This document shows, piece after piece, positions 15,889 through 24,238 of a stretch of DNA of 62,788 nt (position 1 is the first letter of the stretch; the number at the start of each line of letters is the position of its first letter). Location: the NCBI GenBank assembly GCA_016927865.1, contig JAFGLU010000111.1, positions 1 to 62,788 of the forward strand, written 5' to 3'. The DNA comes from Anaerolineaceae bacterium. Its GTDB lineage: Bacteria; Chloroflexota; Anaerolineae; Anaerolineales; Anaerolineaceae. Below the pieces are notes generated by a model that saw only the letters and a program-made list of their open reading frames with translations, was not told where the DNA came from and made no database searches. The translations under genes were made by a program, and so were the position numbers.

Positions 15889-15900
15889 CCCATCCTCGGC

Positions 15901-17280
15901 CTACAACTCCCAGACCTCCAGCAGATCCGCCTGGCACTCCCCGCCCTGCGCGAACAGCCCCACACAGACGCTCTCCGGGCCGCGCGTGTAAACCCGGCTT
16001 GAAAGCACCCGGCCTTGATTCGCGAACACCTCAACAACCGAGTGATCCACGAAAATGTGTAGTTCCAGCGCTTCTTCTGCCGCCAGATCAAGCGGCGCTG
16101 CGTGATAATCGGGGTTGGGCCAATTGAAGGCCATCGTCGGACGCAGGCCCGCTTCCCGGCGGTCCACGAACACCTCACGGCGCTCTACGTCATACCCAAT
16201 CAGGGTCTGCTCGCTGCCATCCGCTGCCCCCAGCACGCTTACGCCAAAGCGCTTCGCTTGCCCCGGCGAAAAACGAACCCGCAATTCCAGGCTGGCCCCG
16301 CCCGCATTCTCAAGGTGCGTCTGGCCTTCCGCAACAACCCGGCTTGTGTGAATAACCTGCCGTTTGCGCAGCGCTTCCACCTCTGGGGCGGGTCGAGCCC
16401 CCAACGTACCGTCCTCATTCAAAAATAAAGTGCGCGGCAGGGCCATCGCTCCTGCCCAGCCGGCTTGCAAAATTTCATCATCAGGGCGGCTCTCCCAAAT
16501 CCAGCCCCAGAAAAGGGTGCGCCCTGCTTCATCGTTGAACACCAGCGCCGCGTACAGGCACCCGCCGTAATCGACCAGCCCTGATGTCTGCGGCGTGAAG
16601 TGATGATCTTCATAGCCTCCGCTCCAATAAAAAGGCTTCCACACCGGCTGGCCTGAAACAATTAACACATGGCGCCCGTCCACAGAGAAAAAGTTCGGAC
16701 AATTCCACACCAGCCCCGTGCTCGCCTCTTCATCCACTAACAAAGGGTGCATGTATTCCCAGTTCAGCAGGTCGGCAGAGCGGTACAGCAGGCAAGCCCC
16801 GCCCCGCCCGGTGATGCCGCTGCCCACCGCCATATACCACAACCCGTCGGTTTCCTTCCACACGAACGGGTCACGGAAAGTTTTTACCTTCAACGGGCAG
16901 GAGGATTCATCCAGCACCGGGTTGGCGGGGTGCTTCTGCCAGGTCAGCAAATCGTCGCTGCTGGTCGCCAGGCACTGCACCTCAGGGCGCACCCCAGTGT
17001 AAACGATGGTGGGCACACCGTTATGCACCACCATGCACCCGCTGAAGCAGCCATCTTTGTCATAGCTGCCCGGCTCGGGCGTAAGGGCAATGGGCAGGTG
17101 TTCCCAGTGGATCAGGTCGGGGCTAACGGCATGGGCCCAATGCTTGGTGGCCGAAAAAGCCCCGTTGGGGTTGTACTGGTAGAACAGGTGATATTGCCCC
17201 TTCCATTGGACGGCCCCATTGGGGTCGTTCATCCAATTGGCGGGCGGACACAAGTGATACGTTGGGCGATGATGGTCCAT
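15901..17280 (-). CDS. Glycoside hydrolase family 32 protein (beta-fructosidase-like) with altered acid/base site
   Basis: 459 residues from the ATG at 17278-17280, preceded by GAGAGAAG. The N-terminal five-bladed propeller has WMNDPNG with nucleophile D19, DGCFSG and FRDP (136-138). A C-terminal beta-sandwich carries IFVDHSVVEVFANQGR. No signal peptide is seen, pointing to cytoplasmic cleavage of sucrose or fructo-oligosaccharides. The expected acid/base motif WECP reads WNCPNFF: codon AAT at 16702-16704 puts Asn193 where the catalytic Glu should be. The protein may be slow, inactive or repurposed. No sugar transporter or fructokinase is adjacent. Confidence 0.88.
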   Translation of the reverse strand: MDHHRPTYHLCPPANWMNDPNGAVQWKGQYHLFYQYNPNGAFSATKHWAHAVSPDLIHWEHLPIALTPEPGSYDKDGCFSGCMVVHNGVPTIVYTGVRPEVQCLATSSDDLLTWQKHPANPVLDESSCPLKVKTFRDPFVWKETDGLWYMAVGSGITGRGGACLLYRSADLLNWEYMHPLLVDEEASTGLVWNCPNFFSVDGRHVLIVSGQPVWKPFYWSGGYEDHHFTPQTSGLVDYGGCLYAALVFNDEAGRTLFWGWIWESRPDDEILQAGWAGAMALPRTLFLNEDGTLGARPAPEVEALRKRQVIHTSRVVAEGQTHLENAGGASLELRVRFSPGQAKRFGVSVLGAADGSEQTLIGYDVERREVFVDRREAGLRPTMAFNWPNPDYHAAPLDLAAEEALELHIFVDHSVVEVFANQGRVLSSRVYTRGPESVCVGLFAQGGECQADLLEVWEL

Positions 17281-17377
17281 ATTTGTGCTTCTCTCGCCCA
17301 ATTGTACCAGTAGCGGCGGATGAGGACGGAAAAGCACTTTGGCCTTCCAGCATAACGCCGCACCCATCCAGGTTTCA

Positions 17378-17749
17378 TTACTTCAGCAGCAGATACATCG
17401 CCCAACCTGTAGAGAGCACGCTCAGATAGGGGAACACCTTGTGCAGCGTGGACAAAATCGCCGGCAGAGGCCGGTCGATGCTCGCCAGCCCGCCGGTGAG
17501 AATGGTCACCATCGCGCACACCACCGCGACAACCACCCCCAACCATTGATTTGAATTTAGCGGCGCGGCTTTATTCACCTTTGAAATCACGATCCCCAAC
17601 AAGACAACCGCTGCCAGTGCGATCAGCTTATGAACGTTGAAATTCAACGCCGGGTAGGGTTTGCCTGCGCGGCTCACCCAAAAACCGGACACAAAGATCA
17701 ACACGACCAACAGGCCTGAGCTAAATAGACGAACTTGCGTGGCACTCAT
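17378..17749 (-). CDS. Four-helix membrane protein co-transcribed with a TetR regulator
   Basis: 123 residues from the ATG at 17747-17749, two bases after the upstream TetR stop; AGGGAGTGA at the junction is the RBS. Four hydrophobic helices cover nearly the whole chain: LLVVLIFVSGFWVS, LIALAAVVLLGIVIS, WLGVVVAVVCAMVTILTG and a last helix ending YLLLK. No family was recognised. The pairing implies that the regulator controls its own gene and this membrane protein. Confidence 0.65.
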   Translation of the reverse strand: MSATQVRLFSSGLLVVLIFVSGFWVSRAGKPYPALNFNVHKLIALAAVVLLGIVISKVNKAAPLNSNQWLGVVVAVVCAMVTILTGGLASIDRPLPAILSTLHKVFPYLSVLSTGWAMYLLLK

Positions 17750-17751
17750 TC

Positions 17752-18336
17752 TCACTCCCTGGCACAAATGCCGTTCCAAAAAATGTCGAAACCCATTTCC
17801 AATGCTTCTTGCCGCCTGACCGGATCTGGCTGCATTTGGATGTAGTTCGTAATGGCTACAATGTTTTGATAGAGAAATCCCCCAATCAGGTCAACGGGGT
17901 ATGGATGAATCACCTTCTCTTGCAAGCCCTTCTGGATGGCGGCGTAGTAAAAATTAAAAAGTAGCCCCGTCTCTTTGACCACCTCAGTGGAGATCATCCC
18001 CGAGTCGCGCACCTGCAAAATGTAGCGGTAAGCCAGGGGGTTTTCCACAAACCAACCCACCGAGCCTCGCCAGATTGCATAAAAGGACTCGCGCGCCGAT
18101 AATTCCGGATCGAGAAGAGAGTTGATCCGCTCAGTCTGGGCGCGGGAGATTTGCAGGGCCAGTTCATCAATCAAATCTTGTTTGGTCGGAAAATACAAAA
18201 ACAACGTCCCTGCTGCCGCCCCGGCTGCCTGGGCAATTTCTGCGGTGGTGGTGTTTTGCACTCCTTTTTCCACAAACAAGGCCAACGCGGCATTTAAGAA
18301 TTTTTCCCTTCGTTCAGGATTCAACGTACGTACCAT
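17752..18336 (-). CDS. TetR family transcriptional regulator
   Basis: 194 residues from the ATG at 18334-18336, with AAAGGGTGC upstream. The TetR helix-turn-helix is TTTAEIAQAAGAAAGTLFLY followed by FPTKQDLIDEL (about 24-60). The C-terminal ligand domain is helical and aromatic (FNFYYAAIQKG). A near-perfect 22-bp inverted repeat at 18362-18383, in the promoter region, is the likely autoregulatory operator. It is the first gene of a two-gene unit with the membrane protein at 17378. Confidence 0.88.
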   Translation of the reverse strand: MVRTLNPERREKFLNAALALFVEKGVQNTTTAEIAQAAGAAAGTLFLYFPTKQDLIDELALQISRAQTERINSLLDPELSARESFYAIWRGSVGWFVENPLAYRYILQVRDSGMISTEVVKETGLLFNFYYAAIQKGLQEKVIHPYPVDLIGGFLYQNIVAITNYIQMQPDPVRRQEALEMGFDIFWNGICARE

Positions 18337-18361
18337 AAGCACCCTTTCATCGCCAAGACAC

Positions 18362-18383
18362 AATGACTGACTACTCACTCATT
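18362..18383 (-). promoter_or_regulatory. Probable TetR operator
   Basis: AATGACTGA-CTAC-TCACTCATT is an inverted repeat with one mismatch, 26 bp upstream of the TetR start codon. TGAxTGA half-sites of this form are typical for TetR/AcrR-type repressors. Confidence 0.65.
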
Positions 18384-18410
18384 TTACAGCGAATTATAGT
18401 ACCCGTCAAG

Positions 18411-18522
18411 GTTACTACTCAGCCAAAGGTGGAAGAAACCTGAATTTGAGGTGTATATGGGGTGCAAAGCACCCCATATACACCTCAAATTCAGGAACTT
18501 TCATCGACCTCTGAGCAATTAC
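18411..18522. mobile_element. Hairpin MITE family, intact copy D
   Basis: This 112-bp copy runs from GTTACTACTCAG to CTGAGCAATTAC. The core is a perfect 27-bp stem starting CCTGAATTTGAGGTGTATAT with loop AAA. The left arm continues CCAAAGGTGGAAGAAA and the right arm AACTTTCATCGACCT. Flanking 8-mers CCGTCAAG (18403-18410) and CTGTCAAG (18523-18530) differ at one position, consistent with a target duplication. It lies in the 261-bp space between the TetR gene start and the stop of the methyltransferase gene at 18598. Confidence 0.85.
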
Positions 18523-18597
18523 CTGTCAAGAAGCAATTTTCAACTATTCCCATCTTCACCTGACGGCAAGTGCTATGAGCCGGGCCTGTGTGGTCCC

Positions 18598-19359
18598 TTA
18601 CCGCCCCACCTTTCCCAGCCACAACTCCGTCACGCCGTGTGTCAGCACAACGCCCTCGCGTTGATGCTGCTCAAACACCCGCTGGGCGTCTCGTTCAAAC
18701 TGCTCAAACAAAGGGCCGCCCTCGTCCGGCGCATAGGAAGCCGTGCAGGCTGCCCCAAAGAACCGCTCCCAATCCGCCTTCTCTGTGAATTCAAAGCGCT
18801 GCCGCGAATAATTTCCACCCTCAAAGTAGAAATCAATCGGAGTACCCCGCCCTTTCATGATCTCCGCCGTATCCGTCTCGGGCGGGTAGATTTTCTCCAT
18901 CGCGGCGTTTACCTCCTGGTCGGCGCCGAAGTTGCGCAAGATGGCCAGCCAGCCGCCCGGTTTGAGAATGCGCTGAATTTCCGCCCGCGCCACTGGAGGA
19001 TCAAACCAGTTCACTGCCTGGGCCGCAGTGACCAGATCGGCACAAGCGTCCGGCAAGGTTGTCGCTTCGGCCAGCCCATCGATCATCCGGCAGGTCGGAT
19101 GACCCGCCAGGGCCTCCTCCGCCAGCCGTCGCATCTCCGCATTCGGCTCAACCGCCCACACACGCCCGGCCCGGTCCACAAAATGCCTTGTCAAGATCCC
19201 TGTCCCCGCACCGATATCTACCACCACCGTCTCCGGTGTAACATTCGCCGTTTGGAGGGTCATTTCGATGGCTTGGGAAGCGTAATCCCAACGGTAGCGG
19301 GCGTACTTTTCCGCTTTCGTTGTATATGCTGCGGAAGAATTCATCCGTTGTTGGTTCAT
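18598..19359 (-). CDS. Class I SAM-dependent methyltransferase
   Basis: 253 residues; the ATG overlaps the upstream stop in an ATGA junction (19356-19359). TTKAEKYARYRWDY and the SAM loop VVVDIGAGTGILTRHFVD (about 45-62), then VWAVEPNAEMRR and AQAVNWFD, mark the methyltransferase_11/25 group; the AVNWF segment is common in YcgJ/ubiquinone-like methyltransferases. The substrate is unknown. Coupling to the nitronate monooxygenase gene suggests joint expression. Confidence 0.82.
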   Translation of the reverse strand: MNQQRMNSSAAYTTKAEKYARYRWDYASQAIEMTLQTANVTPETVVVDIGAGTGILTRHFVDRAGRVWAVEPNAEMRRLAEEALAGHPTCRMIDGLAEATTLPDACADLVTAAQAVNWFDPPVARAEIQRILKPGGWLAILRNFGADQEVNAAMEKIYPPETDTAEIMKGRGTPIDFYFEGGNYSRQRFEFTEKADWERFFGAACTASYAPDEGGPLFEQFERDAQRVFEQHQREGVVLTHGVTELWLGKVGR

Positions 19360-20915
19360 GGCGTCGTTGTCTCCGCCCCAAGTATATCCTCAACCGCATG
19401 CTTCGCCCAGTATGCCGCCTGCCCCTGCCGTGACAACCTCCGGGCACCTTCCAGGTTGTTCCCCAGGGTCACGATGGCCGGCTCCTCCCCCAGTTCCCCA
19501 GGCTGCGTGCCCACCTGCCCCAACCCCACCCCGGCCAGCAGCCCGTTGCACAGGCAGACCTTGCCCTCCGCGTTGGGTGGCAGGCCGCGCTTTCCAATGA
19601 AATCCTCCAATGGGGCCGCCGGACAGCGCTGGAACAGGTGCCGTGACCCGTCAGAGCCGGCCTTGCTCAAGCCGCGCTGGCGTAGAAAGCCCAGGTCACA
19701 AATCCTGCGCCGGTCGGTATACACCATCTCGTCCGCCAGCGTCCCGGCCAGTTGCACCACCTTGAACGGGAAGCCGGTCGGCGAAACCAGCGAGGTCTGC
19801 ACCAGTTCTGCGTCTGATTTTCCCCGGCGCAGTTCCTTGAAAATGGCGCTGCGGTAAACCGGGTTCAAACCCGAATCTTCAGCCAGGGCAAAAACCGTAC
19901 CCACCTGCACCCCACAAGCCCCCGCGCCCAACGCCCGCCGCAGTCCTTCCTGGCTGCCATAGCCACCCGCCAGCCAAAACGGCAGGCCTTCCTGGCGAAT
20001 GGCAGCCAGGTCTGGTTCATCTTGCTCGCCATAAACCGGCTGGCCCAATTCGTCTTTTTTCAACGGCCCTTGCGGCGCAGCGTTGTGCCCACCGGCCGTA
20101 TGGTGCTCGATGATAAACCCATCGGGAGCCTGGCTGGGACTGTGCGCCAGCGCCCCGACCAGATTCTCCAACGACACAATCGCCAGGAATGCCGGGCGAG
20201 ATAGTTTATCTTGCGCCAGCTTTCCCCCCGCCACGCGACGAGGATCGAACGTCAGCACAAAGGACTCCCCCGACTCGCGGTACAACACAGGCAGATCCAG
20301 GCTCGCCGGAGCATGTTGTGACAACCGCGTACAAGCTGCGGGCAACCCTTCGGGGTTCCCCGCCCCCACGATGATCCCGTCCACCCCGGCCAACATGGCT
20401 CCATACATGGCGTACAGTAAGGGCAGTTCCACTTTCTTCAGGAAATTGATGAACACCTTGCCGTTGTGTCCTTGTTTTGCCAGCCACACCTCGGCAAAGG
20501 CCGTCGCAATTAGCAACTCGATCAATTCCTCATCCAGGGTCAGCGTAACTGGTTCGATTTGTCCGGATGGAACCGGAAAAGCTTTACGGCCATCCTCTGC
20601 TCGCGCATTCTGCACCGGGCCGTATTTAAACCGATCCGAGGGCTGCTTCCCCCCCTCAATCAAGTATCGCTCGAGGATTTTCCGGCCAATCTCGACCCCG
20701 AAGCGCGCATCAAAGGCCGCCAGTGCCTGCCGCAAATGTCCGCCTGGGTCACCCAACTGAAGAAGGCGCACATGCACCACATCCAGTGCCGTCCCTGATA
20801 CGGTTCCAGCGGTAACGCCCGGCCGCGCCGTCGCCACCGCTCTGGCCAGAGTCCAATTTGAAACGTAAACCCCCATCCCCCCTTGGATGAGTTTAATTTT
20901 CTTTAGAAAGTCCAT
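19356..20915 (-). CDS. Nitronate monooxygenase / NPD-like FMN enzyme
   Basis: 519 residues, longer than a minimal NMO. The TIM-barrel landmarks are IQGGMGVYVSNWTLARAVA at the N-terminus, DGIIVGAGNPEGLPA, GFIIEHHTAGGHN (the region with the catalytic-type His) and PFWLAGGYGSQEGLRRALGAGACGVQVGT, the FMN phosphate site. The C-terminal third (about 380-519) has several cysteines (RRICDLGFLRQRG, CPAAP, KVCLCNG) and is distinctive of a large NMO subgroup. It oxidises nitronates or acts as an enoyl reductase-like flavoenzyme. It is the first gene of a pair. Confidence 0.82.
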   Translation of the reverse strand: MDFLKKIKLIQGGMGVYVSNWTLARAVATARPGVTAGTVSGTALDVVHVRLLQLGDPGGHLRQALAAFDARFGVEIGRKILERYLIEGGKQPSDRFKYGPVQNARAEDGRKAFPVPSGQIEPVTLTLDEELIELLIATAFAEVWLAKQGHNGKVFINFLKKVELPLLYAMYGAMLAGVDGIIVGAGNPEGLPAACTRLSQHAPASLDLPVLYRESGESFVLTFDPRRVAGGKLAQDKLSRPAFLAIVSLENLVGALAHSPSQAPDGFIIEHHTAGGHNAAPQGPLKKDELGQPVYGEQDEPDLAAIRQEGLPFWLAGGYGSQEGLRRALGAGACGVQVGTVFALAEDSGLNPVYRSAIFKELRRGKSDAELVQTSLVSPTGFPFKVVQLAGTLADEMVYTDRRRICDLGFLRQRGLSKAGSDGSRHLFQRCPAAPLEDFIGKRGLPPNAEGKVCLCNGLLAGVGLGQVGTQPGELGEEPAIVTLGNNLEGARRLSRQGQAAYWAKHAVEDILGAETTTP

Positions 20916-21014
20916 GATTCACTCCATTCCGGTTAAGGTTAATGGGTGTAACCCCTGGACTGCTTCCAAGATGTGCACCGGATATAGCGGCCGGCTGCCG
21001 CCTAGCTTTTCTGC

Positions 21015-21374
21015 CTACCCTGCCCAATTCCACGCGGACCGCAGCCACTCGATCACCTGCTCATCCAAATCCTCCAACTTGTACAGCTCCAGGTGATGCA
21101 TAAACCGGCCTGGCGCTGGTTGAACCACTTCTTTCCACCGCGGAGAAGCGTCGCGCTGCGGCATACTCACCGACAGCACCAATGGAGCAACCTTGCCTAG
21201 CAGGTAGCGACCCGGCACCCATGCCCAGGCGAACGCTTTCTTGCGCCGAAAGGCAACCTGGCTCTTGCTCACTATCATCTCTGACGGGCAGTTCTCATCG
21301 ATGACCCTACGCAACTCATCAAACAAAGGCCTCGAATCCGAAAAATCAACAAAGAATTCATCCAGGGTTGGCAT
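21015..21374 (-). CDS. DUF5655-like small protein
   Basis: 119 residues from the ATG at 21372-21374, chosen because GGAG lies six bases upstream; an ATG four codons earlier is possible. SRPLFDELRRVI, the basic strand SQVAFRRKKAFAWAWVPG, FMHHLELYKLEDLDEQVIEW and a C-terminal Trp-rich end match DUF5655, a fold seen alone or fused to other domains in bacteria. Its function is unknown. It overlaps the end of the preceding gene by 17 bp and closes a three-gene run. Confidence 0.6.
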   Translation of the reverse strand: MPTLDEFFVDFSDSRPLFDELRRVIDENCPSEMIVSKSQVAFRRKKAFAWAWVPGRYLLGKVAPLVLSVSMPQRDASPRWKEVVQPAPGRFMHHLELYKLEDLDEQVIEWLRSAWNWAG

Positions 21375-21678
21375 CACTGGCTCCATCACCCAACAGCTGT
21401 GACGCTTCCTCGGCGCTCAAACGCATCAGGGTTTGCTCGTCCTCCGAGCCATTCACCAGATACTCATAATCCGTTTCGTACAGGTAATACCCGCCGCAGA
21501 GCGGGCACTGCCACACCTGCTTCATGCGCTCGCTGCCCGGTTTGAAATCCTTGACCATCACCAGCCGCCAGGCAGCCTCCGGTAGGCACGTGTCGTGTTC
21601 CTCCCAGCCGAACTTTTGCCGGGCATACTCCCGGTCAGCCAGCTGCGAGCAAATTTCACATGCGCCGTCAGCGCTCAC
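21358..21678 (-). CDS. Small zinc-ribbon-like protein
   Basis: 106 residues from a GTG at 21676-21678. This start forms a GTGA overlap with the upstream stop and has AGGAGGAATGG directly before it; a longer frame would run 60 bp into the upstream gene. Two cysteine pairs (CEIC near the start; CPLCGGYYLY near residue 60) could bind zinc. The rest is acidic. No family is recognised; its role is unknown. Confidence 0.6.
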   Translation of the reverse strand: MSADGACEICSQLADREYARQKFGWEEHDTCLPEAAWRLVMVKDFKPGSERMKQVWQCPLCGGYYLYETDYEYLVNGSEDEQTLMRLSAEEASQLLGDGASDANPG

Positions 21679-22379
21679 CCATTCCTCCTGCCCATCTGGA
21701 AGAGACGCCGGGCCACCATCACCGAGAATATGGCCCACGGCACGAGCGAAGCCAGCGAGAAGATCAACCCCAACGTCCCAGCTGTGGAGGGCACTAGCAT
21801 CAGGATCCCCGCAGCCAATCCCACGCCCCCGGTGGCTGTTGAAAACACCTTGCTACGCAACATCACCACCGCAAAAATCAACAAAGCCGCCGCATTCAAC
21901 ACATAATAAGTGTCAAAGGCGGTCCCTTTGTAGATCGCCAGCAAGGCCTGCCCTGCGCCCAGCAGGGCAGTACGCTCTGCTTCGCTCGTCGCCAGGTCAT
22001 ACTGCCCGCTAAGCGCCAGCATTTCGAACCCAGTATTGGAGGCATAATATGCAGCGACCCCCAGCGTACCCAAAAGCATGGCAATCATCACAGCCGTCTC
22101 AGACGAACGCCGCAGGGCAAGAAACAAAGCCAGGTAGATCAGCACCAGGATAGTGTTGTTAAGGATGTACAGCAAATCCATGCTCAATAGCCCCAGAAGA
22201 GGGTGATCCTGCATTAAATCAATAAACCCTTCCACCGTTTCGGGTGGCGGCCAAATCACAAAAATGAGAATCTGCACCACCATGATCCCCACCACGGTCA
22301 GGGCTGCCACCCCACCCACCCGATACAGGTTCTTCCAGCGGGATTCTTCGTTAATTTCTGCGATAGCTGCTTTTTTCAT
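21675..22379 (-). CDS. Six-helix membrane protein, DUF4386-like
   Basis: 234 residues. Six hydrophobic helices follow a polar N-terminus (NEESRWKNLYRVGG). The motifs LYILNNTILVLIYLALFLAL and the loop with ERTALLGAGQALLAIYKGTAFDTYY resemble DUF4386 membrane proteins, of which two more are encoded at 58637 and 59370. Its stop overlaps the next gene's GTG. Its function is unknown. Confidence 0.6.
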   Translation of the reverse strand: MKKAAIAEINEESRWKNLYRVGGVAALTVVGIMVVQILIFVIWPPPETVEGFIDLMQDHPLLGLLSMDLLYILNNTILVLIYLALFLALRRSSETAVMIAMLLGTLGVAAYYASNTGFEMLALSGQYDLATSEAERTALLGAGQALLAIYKGTAFDTYYVLNAAALLIFAVVMLRSKVFSTATGGVGLAAGILMLVPSTAGTLGLIFSLASLVPWAIFSVMVARRLFQMGRRNG

Positions 22380-22461
22380 GAGCGGCGAACATCCTTCATC
22401 TGTTGGGAATGCTTTTACCCCACCATTATCCCACAGAAAACGCCGCGCTTATTCCGTAAGA

Positions 22462-23577
22462 TCAAGCCAGCACCTGTTCTACTGGCCTGCGCAGCGAGCG
22501 CGGCAGTGCCGGGCCGTAACCGTAACGCACCAGCAGTTGCGGCAGCGCGTCTCCCAGCCCCATCGCGCTCTGAAATTCCCCGCGCAAACCCGCCACCTCG
22601 ATAGGTTGGTTCAGGAAAGCCGATTGGATTCCTAGTGAGGTCAAGGTCAGTGCCAGCCGCTCGTATACCTGCCCCGTTCGCACCCACGCCGCGGGTTCAT
22701 CTTCCTGCGAGGCAATCACCACTGCTCCTGCCAAGCTGCGCATCTTGTCGGCGTCCGCCTGGGCCTGCTGCTGCGGCTTCATCCCCGCCACCACGCGTTT
22801 GCCCAGCCAGCGCGGCACCTCTGGGTTACCCGAGCAGCGGGAGAACAACCCGTCCGCAGTCGCCATGGCCTCTTTGCGGGTGAAGCGCAGCCAGGCGATC
22901 AGTTCATCCAAAAACTCCCGGTCCGCATACTGCTGCAGCGTGCTCGAATAGACAGCATCGGCTGCCACAGTCAGGCGTTCCCGCGTGGAAGCAAAGCTCA
23001 AACTCACCCCCGGATCCAAAGGCAAGCCTTCAATCTTGGCGAAATCCTCGCCCGCCACCGGTCGCCCGTCATACTTCGAGCGAGTGTTTTGACGCAACGG
23101 AATGGCCTCAAACAGCGGGCCTTGCAGCGGCGAACCCGGCTCAAGTTTCACACGAACAGACTCCTGTTCATCTGGGTAGTCTACCTCGGCATCAAACCCG
23201 GCAGCACACGCCGCAATCAGCAAGTTCTCCAGCGCACAACCCAGACTAATCCACAATTCCCGGTCTTCGGGGTCCACCACCGCCTGCCGCCGCGACTGGT
23301 CGGGCAGCAGCGTAATCTCGTTCTCCGCCACCGCGAACTTCCACGCCTGGGCATTGTGCCCATTGGCTGCCATAGTCGCATATCGAATCAGTTCTCGCAT
23401 CGGCTCATCCATGCTACTCTCCTCAAACACGGAGCGCGCCTCCAGCGCCGCTTCGTCATAATCCAGCCACGGCGCATAAGTCGCCAGCAAATACCCCCCG
23501 GCTGCTGTTCCACTCGCCGCCGCCAGCAGCTTGATGAAATCTCGGCGGTTCATTCGCCTGCCAAATCCGGCGTTCAT
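22462..23577 (-). CDS. Tat-signal nitroreductase family protein
   Basis: 371 residues. RRMNRRDFIKLLAAASG is a twin-arginine export signal, so the FMN protein probably works outside the membrane. The body carries nitroreductase-type features: ATMAANGHNAQAWKF (FMN-binding Asn-rich segment, about residues 67-81), SLGCALENLLIAACAAGFD, and GQVYERLALTLTSLGIQSAFLNQP near the end. The start overlaps the TetR stop by ATGA, so this is the regulated target of that TetR. The substrate is unknown; a membrane quinone or xenobiotic is possible. Confidence 0.82.
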   Translation of the reverse strand: MNAGFGRRMNRRDFIKLLAAASGTAAGGYLLATYAPWLDYDEAALEARSVFEESSMDEPMRELIRYATMAANGHNAQAWKFAVAENEITLLPDQSRRQAVVDPEDRELWISLGCALENLLIAACAAGFDAEVDYPDEQESVRVKLEPGSPLQGPLFEAIPLRQNTRSKYDGRPVAGEDFAKIEGLPLDPGVSLSFASTRERLTVAADAVYSSTLQQYADREFLDELIAWLRFTRKEAMATADGLFSRCSGNPEVPRWLGKRVVAGMKPQQQAQADADKMRSLAGAVVIASQEDEPAAWVRTGQVYERLALTLTSLGIQSAFLNQPIEVAGLRGEFQSAMGLGDALPQLLVRYGYGPALPRSLRRPVEQVLA

Positions 23578-24158
23578 TGATCACCGCGAATATAAGGCGC
23601 TAAAACTTTAAGTACCAGGCCAGCGCCCACGTGGAAATCCTCTTCGGTCACCACGCGGCCAAACGTCTCCAGGTAGTTCAGGTAATGGTTCGCAATGATC
23701 CAGATGATTGTCAGCACTTCCTCCTGACTCATTCCCTGCGGAAAGACCAGCAGCCCGGCCTCCACCGCCCCCTGTACCAGGCGGCTCTGCCTTTGAAAAC
23801 GCTCCTCGTAAAGCCGAATATGCCGCCCGGCCAGTGCTGGGTCAGCGTTCATCAGTGCCACCATCTCCCGGTTGAAGAAGCGATAACGCCACAGCATTCT
23901 GAAGTTACCTTTGGTGAACTGTTCCACGCTGTCAACGGAAGCCGCCCGTCCCTCAATTTCCGCATAGACCTCTTCCCAGTTAGCCACCATCCGGTCGTAT
24001 ATTTCGCGGATGATGTGTGGCTTGTTTTGGAAGTGGTAATACAGATTTCCCGGACTAATTCCGGCTGCTTCGGCGATGTGATTGGTGGTAACTTTGGCCG
24101 TGCCCAGTTGGTTGAACAGTTCGAGCGCGGTCTGGAGGATCAAATCTCTGGCAGTCAT
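23574..24158 (-). CDS. TetR family transcriptional regulator controlling the nitroreductase
   Basis: 194 residues. The helix-turn-helix is KVTTNHIAEAAGISPGNLYY with HFQNKPHII after it (about 22-50). The C-terminal domain resembles TetR_C_31-like ligand domains (YRFFNREMVALMNADPAL). It is the first gene of an operon with the Tat nitroreductase (4-bp overlap). Two tandem palindromes of 18 bp lie just upstream (24170-24213), a strong case for autoregulation. Confidence 0.9.
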   Translation of the reverse strand: MTARDLILQTALELFNQLGTAKVTTNHIAEAAGISPGNLYYHFQNKPHIIREIYDRMVANWEEVYAEIEGRAASVDSVEQFTKGNFRMLWRYRFFNREMVALMNADPALAGRHIRLYEERFQRQSRLVQGAVEAGLLVFPQGMSQEEVLTIIWIIANHYLNYLETFGRVVTEEDFHVGAGLVLKVLAPYIRGDQ

Positions 24159-24169
24159 CGGCGCCTCGC

Positions 24170-24213
24170 GATTTAGAGTAATTGCTCTAATTTTAGAGCA
24201 ATTACTCTAAATC
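24170..24213 (-). promoter_or_regulatory. Tandem TetR operator palindromes
   Basis: Two copies of an 18-bp palindrome, TTAGAGTAATTGCTCTAA (24173-24190) and TTAGAGCAATTACTCTAA (24193-24210), stand exactly 20 bp apart and are mirror images, so the full 44 bp also forms one large inverted repeat (21 of 22 pairs). The site begins 11 bp before the TetR start codon. Spacing by two helical turns would let two dimers bind on one face. Confidence 0.85.
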
Positions 24214-24238
24214 GTCAAGGGCAAAGCAATGAAAGATG

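Noticed and set aside
18451-19857. A 468-codon open frame on the plus strand opposite the methyltransferase and nitronate monooxygenase genes
   Set aside because: Its translation has no recognisable domain, it is full of Pro, Arg and Ser as expected from an antisense GC-rich frame, and both opposite-strand genes have clear families and ATGA coupling.
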